In this document: positions 5,197 to 10,060 of the stretch, piece after piece
Numbering within the stretch: the stretch's first letter is position 1
Layout of the letters: the number at the start of each line of letters is the position of its first letter
From: a virus
IMG/VR virus record: IMGVR_UViG_3300000651_000008
Span: 1 to 28,546 of that record
Length of the DNA: 28,546 nucleotides
Strand: one strand, 5' to 3'
The notes under the pieces: generated by a model
The model's input: the letters and a program-made list of their open reading frames with translations, nothing else
Told to the model about the DNA's origin: nothing
The model's database searches: none
Made by a program: the position numbers and the translations under genes

Positions 5197-5257
5197 CTGG
5201 TATCTGGAGTGGGGCCGCGCCTGGGCTGACTTCCTGCGCGGACGGAGTTGGGACTAA
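5156..5257 (+). CDS. Possible 33-aa Trp-rich basic protein, nested start
   Basis: ATG 5156 lies inside the 3' end of the nuclease gene in another frame and runs to TAA 5257. A GGGGGG tract sits about 8 nt upstream. The peptide begins MSSKWWRNCCEALSWYLEWG and ends RGRSWD: six Trp, two adjacent Cys, and an amphipathic helix. It fills most of the otherwise empty gap 5197-5280. There is no recognised family; overlap with the nuclease frame makes chance possible. Confidence 0.4.
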   Translation: MSSKWWRNCCEALSWYLEWGRAWADFLRGRSWD

Positions 5258-5280
5258 CCGCATTCGGGGGGCTGGAAGCG

Positions 5281-5409
5281 GTGCAGAAGCAACAACCGGC
5301 CGACAAGCCGGGCCTCGTCCGTAGCGCGATCCACGCGCTTCTCTACGCCTATTTCGTGGCGATCGCTGCTGCCGCAGTGCCGTTCGTCTTGAGGCATTGC
5401 AATGGCTGA
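5281..5409 (+). CDS. Small membrane protein (42 aa)
   Basis: Starts at GTG 5281 after GGGGGG-CTGGAA, ending at TGA 5409, so it overlaps the next ATG by 8 nt. Sequence: a polar N-terminus (MQKQQPADKPGLVRS), then a hydrophobic helix (IHALLYAYFVAIAAAAVPFV) and a short basic tail. It fills the gap between the nuclease and zinc-protein genes. Function unknown; it is the third tiny membrane protein in this operon. Confidence 0.5.
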   Translation: MQKQQPADKPGLVRSAIHALLYAYFVAIAAAAVPFVLRHCNG

Positions 5410-5635
5410 TCTTGCCAAGTTCTTCGGCTTCGAGGATCTGCAAATCACCTCAGTCGATGGCATCCCCTATGCCCAACCGAGTTCGGGCTACGCCTGGCGC
5501 GAGGAGTGCACGAGCTGCGGCAGGCATCCCAAGTATTTCCTAGTTCCGGCGGAGATTGCCTTGTGCCGGCGCTGTGTCGCATCGATCCGCGAGAACGCGG
5601 CGTTACGAGAAAAACGGGCTGGCGATGGCGGGTGA
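5402..5635 (+). CDS. Small zinc-ribbon protein
   Basis: 77 aa with C36-x2-C39 and C55-x2-C58, a four-Cys zinc ribbon with the knuckles 15 residues apart. The N-terminus (MADLAKFFGFEDLQ) is probably helical and the C-terminus charged. It overlaps the next gene (start 5625) by 11 nt, so it is likely co-translated with the replication protein. Such small ribbons accompany phage replication genes and often bind nucleic acid, but no specific function can be given. Confidence 0.65.
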   Translation: MADLAKFFGFEDLQITSVDGIPYAQPSSGYAWREECTSCGRHPKYFLVPAEIALCRRCVASIRENAALREKRAGDGG

Positions 5636-6006
5636 CTGGATCAAGCTCGAGCACGCGACCCTCCAGAAGCCCGAAGTCCACGAGATCGCGGAAGTCATGA
5701 ACCTAAGCCGGCGGGAAGCCATCGGCCTGCTCGCCGAATACTTCTGTTGGCTCGACCTGCATATGGCCGATTCGCGTAACGGTCTCGTAACGCACGTGTC
5801 ACGCAAGAGCGTTGATGAAGCGTTACACGAACCCGGCTTTTCGGCCATGTTGGAGCAAATCGGATGGGCCAAATTCGATGACGAGAAGCGGACTTTAACG
5901 GTCACTAACTGGGATAGGCACAACGGAAAGACAGCGAAATCAAGGGCTTTGGGACAGAAGCGCGCGCAACGATTCCGTAACGATTCCGTAACGCTCGAAG
6001 CGTTAC
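5601..6006. other. Candidate replication origin: cluster of GTAACG/CGTTAC iterons
   Basis: Seven copies of the hexamer GTAACG or its complement lie within 406 bp: 5601, 5776, 5787, 5821, 5977, 5988 and 6001 (first base of each). Two pairs are spaced exactly 11 bp apart, one helical turn. AACGATTCCGT is tandemly repeated at 5968-5989, and the last two hexamers form a dyad with 8-bp arms (GTAACGCT, AGCGTTAC) around CGA at 5988-6006. A purine-rich, then AT-richer tract follows. This matches lambda ori, which lies inside gene O, in layout but not in sequence. Confidence 0.55.
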
Positions 6007-6398
6007 CAGAGAAGAGAAGAGAAGAGAAGAGATTAAAGACAAATACAAAGGCATCAGCGCTCACGCGCTGCCCCCCCGACTTCGCGATAAGCGATCGGGT
6101 CAAAAGCTGGGCGGTAGAGAAAGGCCACAACCACCTAGACGCGCAGTTTGAAGCCTTCATGAGTTACGTCCGGCGCAAGCAGCCCAAGTACGCCGATTGG
6201 GATGAGGCGTTGATGACCTGCATCCGCGAGGATTGGGCGAAGCTGGGCGAACACCCAAAGGGCAATGGTGCGGCTTGGTGGTCGAGCGAGAAAGCAACCG
6301 AGGCAAAGGCTCGCGAGCTCGGCATGTGGCCGGCTCGAGCGGGCGAATCTTGGAATGATTTCCGTGGGCGCATCCGGGCCCGGCTGGGAGGCGCATGA
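5625..6398 (+). CDS. Replication initiator / replisome organiser, lambda O-like
   Basis: 257 aa from ATG 5625 (MAGDWIKLEHATLQKPEV), the typical N-terminus of O-like phage replication proteins; 23 more upstream codons are open but overlap the zinc-protein gene. Residues 1-125 look like the winged-helix origin-binding part (EAIGLLAEYFCWLDLH; LTVTNWDRHNGKTAKSRA). A Lys/Arg/Glu linker (EKRREEKRLK) follows, then a C-terminal domain from about residue 145 (PPDFAISDRVKSWAVEKG ... YADWDEALMTCIREDWAKLGE) of the kind that recruits host helicase loader or helicase. No separate helicase or loader gene is visible, so host DnaB/DnaC or equivalent is presumably used. Iterons in its own coding sequence support a cis origin. 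Confidence 0.8.
   Translation: MAGDWIKLEHATLQKPEVHEIAEVMNLSRREAIGLLAEYFCWLDLHMADSRNGLVTHVSRKSVDEALHEPGFSAMLEQIGWAKFDDEKRTLTVTNWDRHNGKTAKSRALGQKRAQRFRNDSVTLEALPEKRREEKRLKTNTKASALTRCPPDFAISDRVKSWAVEKGHNHLDAQFEAFMSYVRRKQPKYADWDEALMTCIREDWAKLGEHPKGNGAAWWSSEKATEAKARELGMWPARAGESWNDFRGRIRARLGGA
6011..6031. repeat. GAAGA pentamer microsatellite in the replication gene
   Basis: Four perfect GAAGA units (6011-6030) follow the iteron cluster and encode the charged linker of the replication protein. One strand is pure purine here, and the following stretch (GATTAAAGACAAATACAAAG) is AT-rich, so it could serve as the strand-opening region of the origin. A pentamer repeat inside a coding frame is also a possible slippage site, since a unit change would shift frame. 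Confidence 0.8.
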
Positions 6399-6697
6399 GC
6401 GAAGGACTCGATCCGAACATCGATTTCGTTGAAGTCGAATTTCCGCAATATCCGCATCAGCCGCCATTGCGTGTGCGGCGCTGCGCCAACGAATTCCAGG
6501 GCCAGCGCTGCGCCAAGCCTGGCACCTTGAGCGAGGGCCAGAAAGGCGAAGGCCCTTGGTATTGCTCGGCGCATTTCCCGCCCTTCAGGGGGCGCACCTA
6601 CTCGGCACTACCCAAGACACGGCCGAAAGAATTGGACGCGCTACGCAACGTTCTGAAGCCGATTGCGCGCGTGTTTGGCGGGGAGACTGTGGAATGA
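6395..6697 (+). CDS. Small protein with Cys3His cluster
   Basis: 100 aa; ATG 6395 overlaps the replication gene stop as ATGA. C30, C39, C57 and H60 (CANEFQGQRC ... WYCSAH) suggest one zinc site. The N-terminus is acidic and the C-terminus basic (RTYSALPKTRPKELDALR). No family recognised. Its position directly after the O-like gene is that of lambda P or of NinB/NinG-type recombination genes, but the sequence does not resemble those by eye. Confidence 0.6.
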   Translation: MSEGLDPNIDFVEVEFPQYPHQPPLRVRRCANEFQGQRCAKPGTLSEGQKGEGPWYCSAHFPPFRGRTYSALPKTRPKELDALRNVLKPIARVFGGETVE

Positions 6698-6870
6698 TCT
6701 GCTCGCGTTGCAAAACCGCCGAGATCCCGCCAGACAGGAACGATCGCTACTGCTTCGCCTGCCGCTCGGCCTACTTCAAGGCGTGGCACCAGCGCATCTA
6801 CCAACGCAAGAAAGAGCGCGAAGAAAAAGTTTTGATACAAAACAAATTGACAGACCCTTGCAAAACATAG
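6694..6870 (+). CDS. Small four-Cys zinc protein, last gene of rightward early operon
   Basis: 58 aa from ATG 6694, which overlaps the preceding stop as ATGA. C3-x2-C6 and C20-x2-C23 make a zinc ribbon, followed by a very basic helix (KAWHQRIYQRKKEREEK). The combination of ribbon and basic helix suggests nucleic-acid binding; a late-gene regulator is one possibility because the gene is the last before the early/late terminator. That role is inference from position only. Confidence 0.55.
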   Translation: MICSRCKTAEIPPDRNDRYCFACRSAYFKAWHQRIYQRKKEREEKVLIQNKLTDPCKT

Positions 6871-6873
6871 ACG
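6847..6873 (+). promoter_or_regulatory. Possible late promoter upstream of the terminator
   Basis: TTGACA (6847-6852), a perfect -35, is followed after 15 nt by TAGACG (6868-6873), a poor -10 at short spacing. If active it would make a short RNA ending at the terminator 6931-6966 before the late genes, the arrangement of lambda PR' and tR'. The -35 overlaps the end of the zinc-protein gene. Evidence is weak. Confidence 0.25.
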
Positions 6874-6879
6874 CTACCT

Positions 6880-6907
6880 TTCCGAAGGCGGGCAACTTCC
6901 TTCGGAA
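6880..6907 (+). other. Perfect 9-bp hairpin in early/late junction
   Basis: TTCCGAAGG (6880-6888) and CCTTCGGAA (6899-6907) are exact inverted repeats around a 10-nt loop. No T-run follows, so it is not a standard terminator. It lies between the last early gene and the rho-independent terminator and could be an RNA processing, pausing or antitermination element. Confidence 0.6.
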
Positions 6908-6930
6908 CTGTTTCATCTCCTCCCAAGGTT

Positions 6931-6966
6931 GAACGGGGCTGCCCACCTAGCGGCCCCGTTCTTTTT
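6931..6966 (+). terminator. Rho-independent terminator at the early/late boundary
   Basis: GAACGGGGC (6931-6939) pairs perfectly with GCCCCGTTC (6953-6961) around a 13-nt loop, immediately followed by TTTTT (6962-6966). The GC-rich 9-bp stem plus T-run is a strong intrinsic terminator. It ends the rightward early operon 13 nt before the first late start codon, so late expression needs either readthrough (antitermination) or a promoter within or after it. Confidence 0.85.
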
Positions 6967-6978
6967 CGGAGCAACGCG

Positions 6979-7176
6979 ATGCGCGAACCACTCGTTCCAG
7001 GCTACAGCCAAGCAGTCAACGACAACTCGCGCCGCAAGAAAGTGCTTCCCACAACGTCCAATCGCGCAGGATCGATGGACGTGAAAGACGCAAGCCTCGA
7101 GCCGGCGATGAAGGTCAAGCCGGCCTGTGACTTCTACCTCGATGCCGACAACACTCCCGGCGAGAGGCAAGATTAA
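6979..7176 (+). CDS. Hypothetical small late protein
   Basis: 65 aa. Start 6979 has GGAG about 8 nt upstream, directly after the terminator T-run. The sequence is hydrophilic (NDNSRRKKVLPTTSNRAG) with an acidic tail (DFYLDADNTPGERQD) and appears disordered. Family not recognised. It is the first gene after the terminator and so the leading gene of the late transcript. Confidence 0.6.
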   Translation: MREPLVPGYSQAVNDNSRRKKVLPTTSNRAGSMDVKDASLEPAMKVKPACDFYLDADNTPGERQD

Positions 7177-7196
7177 CCCCACTCAAAGGCAAATCC

Positions 7197-7559
7197 ATGA
7201 GCTCAATTAAAGGCAAGGCCGATCTGTGGCGTACTGGCAAGAACGGTGCGTCGCCCGGCAAACGGCAGCGCACCCCCGGCGGTGGTGAGGACTTCCAGGC
7301 CCCAGCCAAATTCTCCCGGCAGTTCGATGGCGGTCACAAGGTCGGCGGCGGCGGCATGAACTCGCCCTCGAGCCTCGACAACCTCGGCGTATTCGCCAAC
7401 TCGATCGCCGGTCTCGGTGTCGATGACAAGCCCTTCCTGCCCAGCCCTGGCTCCGGCCGTTCCGGTCTCGACATGTACTCGATCGGCTCCAAGCAGAGCG
7501 AAGACGACTTCGGCCTCGACATGGGCAAGGCCCCGCCGAAGAAGGACAAGGGCTTCTGA
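7197..7559 (+). CDS. Hypothetical Gly/Lys/Ser-rich small protein
   Basis: 120 aa, low in hydrophobic residues, with a basic N-terminal third (SSIKGKADLWRTGKNG; GKRQRTPGGGEDFQ) and a Gly/Ser/Asp-rich remainder ending KAPPKKDKGF. Likely disordered. It overlaps the next gene at TGATG. Similar small basic genes sit upstream of terminase in other podophages; a virion or DNA-binding role is possible but not shown. Confidence 0.6.
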   Translation: MSSIKGKADLWRTGKNGASPGKRQRTPGGGEDFQAPAKFSRQFDGGHKVGGGGMNSPSSLDNLGVFANSIAGLGVDDKPFLPSPGSGRSGLDMYSIGSKQSEDDFGLDMGKAPPKKDKGF

Positions 7560-7834
7560 TGCCCCGCGTCTATGCCAACCTGAAAGCCTCGAGCAAACCG
7601 GCTTGGGGCTTCATCCGCTGCGAAGGCGACGCCGGCAATCACAGCCAGACCTCGGAGCATCCGCTTACCGATATCGCCAACTGGCGGGCCGACGTTGCAA
7701 CCGACTTCAATCGCGCCTTCCATGAGGTTGTGCATCGCGATGCAACCGCAGCGGAGATTGCCGACATCAAGGCTGCGGCAGCTCCTAAACCTGCTGCCAA
7801 GCCCGCTCCAAAGGCCGCAGGGAAGGGCAAATAG
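7559..7834 (+). CDS. Small protein with Ala/Pro/Lys tail
   Basis: 91 aa. A folded N-terminal part (about 1-65, PRVYANLKASSKPAWGFIRC ... HEVVHRDATAAEI) is followed by a tail of KAAAAPKPAAKPAPKAAGKGK, like the Lys/Ala/Pro tails of histone-like nucleoid proteins. ATG overlaps the upstream stop. Family not recognised; the tail suggests binding to DNA or another polyanion. Confidence 0.6.
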   Translation: MPRVYANLKASSKPAWGFIRCEGDAGNHSQTSEHPLTDIANWRADVATDFNRAFHEVVHRDATAAEIADIKAAAAPKPAAKPAPKAAGKGK

Positions 7835-7838
7835 GGCC

Positions 7839-8051
7839 ATGGCTGTCCTGACTACCAAACGGCGCAAGAGCCTCCCTAAGAGCGATTTTGGCCTGCCAGC
7901 GCAAGGCAAATACCCAATGCCCGATCGATCGCACGCGGCCAACGCCAAAGCGCGGGCAAGCCAGATGGAAGCCAAGGGCAAACTCAGCCCCGCGGGGAAG
8001 TCGAAGATCGACGCCAAAGCCAATCGCATCCTGGGCAAGCGAGGCAAGTGA
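7839..8051 (+). CDS. Small basic phage protein of the 'ALPxxxFALPxxxxYPxxDxxHAxNA' type
   Basis: 70 aa from ATG 7839. The motif LPKSDFGLPAQGKYPMPDRS followed by HAANAKARASQ is a recurring pattern in small phage and virion-associated proteins, in which L-P, Y-P, D and H-A-x-N-A are conserved. The C-terminus is Lys-rich (KSKIDAKANRILGKRGK). Function unknown; often found near head genes. It overlaps the next gene at TGATG. Confidence 0.65.
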   Translation: MAVLTTKRRKSLPKSDFGLPAQGKYPMPDRSHAANAKARASQMEAKGKLSPAGKSKIDAKANRILGKRGK

Positions 8052-8200
8052 TGCCGTACAAGTCCAAAGCGCAGGAGCGCTACTTCAACGCCAACCGCGG
8101 CAAGCTCGAGGCCCAGGGCGTGGACGTCAACGAATGGAATCAGGCCAGCAAGGGCAAGAAGCTACCGGCCAAGGTCAAGTCGGGCAAGAAGAAGCGCTGA
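8051..8200 (+). CDS. Small basic phage protein (MPYKSKAQxRYF type)
   Basis: 49 aa, starting MPYKSKAQERYFNANRGKLE and ending in a Lys cluster (KVKSGKKKR). The N-terminus and the D-x-N-E-W-N-Q-A-S-K-G-K-K-L-P motif match a small phage family seen next to head and terminase genes, of unknown function. ATG overlaps the previous stop as TGATG. About one residue in four is Lys. Confidence 0.65.
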   Translation: MPYKSKAQERYFNANRGKLEAQGVDVNEWNQASKGKKLPAKVKSGKKKR

Positions 8201-8201
8201 A

Positions 8202-8224
8202 TTCAATATTAGAACGATATTGAA
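8202..8224 (+). promoter_or_regulatory. AT-rich hairpin at the TerS start codon
   Basis: TTCAATAT (8202-8209) and ATATTGAA (8217-8224) are perfect inverted repeats around a 7-nt loop. The last base is the A of the TerS ATG, and there is no Shine-Dalgarno upstream. As RNA the hairpin would fold the initiation region; as DNA it could be a protein-binding dyad. It occupies the whole gap between the two genes. Confidence 0.55.
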
Positions 8225-8487
8225 TGCCATTCCAGAAGGGGCGAGAGAAGACCGGAGGACGTAAACCGGGGCAACTGAACAAAACCAGCAAGACGGCGCG
8301 GGAGAACATCGTCGCCGTGTTCGATGAGATCGGGGGCGTTCGAGCAATGGCGAAGTGGGCCGGAGACAATCCGACCGAGTTCTACAAAATCTATCGCGGG
8401 ATGCTACCTGTCGAGGAAGGCGCTCCAGGTAGCAAGTCCAATCCAATCCAAGGCGAAACTGTTCTCCGATGGGCCACGGAGAAATAG
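8224..8487 (+). CDS. Terminase small subunit (candidate)
   Basis: 87 aa. The N-terminus FQKGREKTGGRKPGQLNKTS is the Gly/Lys/Arg pattern seen at the start of many small phage proteins just upstream of terminase large subunits (DUF5681-like). A helical region with aromatic residues follows (WAGDNPTEFYKIYRGML). It overlaps TerL by 19 nt. In headful phages TerS recognises the pac site, and P22 pac lies within its own gene. It is much shorter than P22 gp3 (162 aa), so the assignment rests mainly on position. Confidence 0.6.
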   Translation: MPFQKGREKTGGRKPGQLNKTSKTARENIVAVFDEIGGVRAMAKWAGDNPTEFYKIYRGMLPVEEGAPGSKSNPIQGETVLRWATEK

Positions 8488-9770
8488 TCATTCCCTATGC
8501 GCCGCGACCGCTCCAGCTCGCCATCCATGAAAAGCTCGCGGCCCATCGCTTTGCGGTGTTGGTCTGCCACCGCCGCTTCGGCAAGACCGTGCTGGCGGTC
8601 AACCACCTGATCCGCCGCTTGGCCGAGAACCGAAAGCTGATGCCGCGTGTTTCCTACATCGGACCGACCTACAAAGAGGTTAAGCGGGTCGTTTGGGACT
8701 ACGTCAAGCACTACGCCAATCCCATTCCAGGGCGCGAGTTCAACGAAGCTGAACTTATGCTGTCCCTGCCCGGCAATCGAAAGATGTACCTCTTGGGCGC
8801 GAACGATCCCGACAGCCTCCGCGGGCCGTATTGGGATGACGTCGTGTTTGATGAGTACGAAATGATCCCGGCTCGAGCTTGGACGCAGATTGTGCAGCCC
8901 TCGCTTGCTGATCGGTTGGGCTCGGCGATGTTCATGGGGACGCCCAACGGCCGCAATCAGTTCTACGACATGCGCAACCAGGCGCTCCAAGACCCGAGTT
9001 GGTACGTCGCGACCTACAAGGCGAGCGAAACCAAAGTCATCCCGTATGACGAGCTCGAGCGCCAGCGCAGCAAGATGCTGCCGGAGGAATATGCCCAGGA
9101 GTTCGAATGCTCGTTCGAAGCCTCAGTCCGCGGTGCTATCTATGCCGCCGAGCTTGCCCAAGCGCGTGAAGATGGCCGTATTGGGAGCGTACCGCACGAT
9201 CCCTCAACCTCGGTGCATACAGCTTGGGATATTGGCTTTGGCGATGCGACTGCGATCTGGTTCTACCAGCAGCGGCTCGGAGCCATCCGAGTAATCGATT
9301 ACTACGAAGCCGAGCGGGAAGGGATGGATCACTATGCCCAGGTCCTTGCTAAGAAAGGTTATCAGTACGGAAGACATTGGGGACCGCACGACATCCAGGC
9401 GGGCGAATTCGGTAGCGGGCTCACTCGAGCGCAGACTGCGGGCCGGCTTGGCATCACTTTCAGCCCTGTACCCCGAGTGGGATCTGGCCAGGAAGGGGCG
9501 CGAGAGGAGCGAATCCACGCCGCCCGAATGATCCTGCCGCGGTGTGAGTTCGACGAAAAGAAGTGCGCCGCGGGTCTGGAAGCGCTACTCAACTATCGCC
9601 GCGACTACAACGAGCGCATGGGTGAGTTCAAGGCCCAGCCGGTGCACGATTGGGCGAGTAATGGCGCGGACGCCTTCGGGCATCTGGCGATCAGCATCGT
9701 TGAATCCCCGCAAGCCAAGCGCCCGGCACCGCGCGCCGTTGAGCAGCAGGTTGGCGGGTGGATGCAATGA
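8469..9770 (+). CDS. Terminase large subunit
   Basis: 433 aa. This is the packaging motor ATPase and headful nuclease. Walker A-like CHRRFGKT at 33-40 and Walker B VVFDEY at 125-130 (D128, catalytic E129) define the ATPase. MFMGTPNG near 155-161 fits coupling motif III. The nuclease half shows TAWDIGFGDATAIWF (D254), HDIQAGE, and HDWASNGADAFGHLA near the C-terminus, giving the Asp triad of the RNase H-like fold. Start 8469 overlaps TerS; no clear ribosome site, so coupling is likely. Length is normal for a compact large terminase. Confidence 0.95.
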   Translation: MGHGEIVIPYAPRPLQLAIHEKLAAHRFAVLVCHRRFGKTVLAVNHLIRRLAENRKLMPRVSYIGPTYKEVKRVVWDYVKHYANPIPGREFNEAELMLSLPGNRKMYLLGANDPDSLRGPYWDDVVFDEYEMIPARAWTQIVQPSLADRLGSAMFMGTPNGRNQFYDMRNQALQDPSWYVATYKASETKVIPYDELERQRSKMLPEEYAQEFECSFEASVRGAIYAAELAQAREDGRIGSVPHDPSTSVHTAWDIGFGDATAIWFYQQRLGAIRVIDYYEAEREGMDHYAQVLAKKGYQYGRHWGPHDIQAGEFGSGLTRAQTAGRLGITFSPVPRVGSGQEGAREERIHAARMILPRCEFDEKKCAAGLEALLNYRRDYNERMGEFKAQPVHDWASNGADAFGHLAISIVESPQAKRPAPRAVEQQVGGWMQ

Positions 9771-10060
9771 CGAGCCGTCGTAGCTTTCTAGCTTCGATAC
9801 TGACGCTGGGCGTAGCGCCAGCCATCGTGCGGGCTGATTCGCTCATGCGAATCGTTCCGAGAGATACAGCAATCTTGCTTGGCTCTCCCGGTCCCAGCCT
9901 AACGATTGACCATGCTGAACCGCAACGCATTCAGGTCGAAACTACTTCGCTGCGTTTGCGGGTCTACGATATAAACAGCGATTCAATGGTCTGGGTGTAT
10001 CGCTCAGACGTATCAGAACGCGCATGGAACGGCTTGATCCGGTCCGGATATAGGCCATGA
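9767..10060 (+). CDS. Small protein with twin-arginine signal peptide
   Basis: 97 aa from ATG 9767, which overlaps the TerL stop as ATGA. The N-terminus MTSRRSFLASILTLGVAPAI, then VRA, matches the Tat motif S-R-R-x-F-L followed by a mild hydrophobic core and an A-x-A-like cleavage site near residues 23-25. The mature part is small and beta-rich (SLRLRVYDINSDSMVWVYRS). Similar 'RRxFL...APAIVRA' proteins recur between terminase and portal genes in podovirus-like genomes, from memory, without known function. Export by the host Tat system or mimicry of such a signal is inferred. It also overlaps the portal start. Confidence 0.7.
   Translation: MTSRRSFLASILTLGVAPAIVRADSLMRIVPRDTAILLGSPGPSLTIDHAEPQRIQVETTSLRLRVYDINSDSMVWVYRSDVSERAWNGLIRSGYRP

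Noticed and set aside
6840-6980. tRNA or other structured RNA gene at the early/late boundary
   Set aside because: The two hairpins do not form a cloverleaf and no anticodon arm or T-loop consensus is present; a terminator plus separate hairpin explains the region.
8469-8487. Programmed frameshift joining TerS and TerL
   Set aside because: The 19-nt overlap has no slippery heptamer and both frames have normal starts and stops; simple overlap is sufficient.
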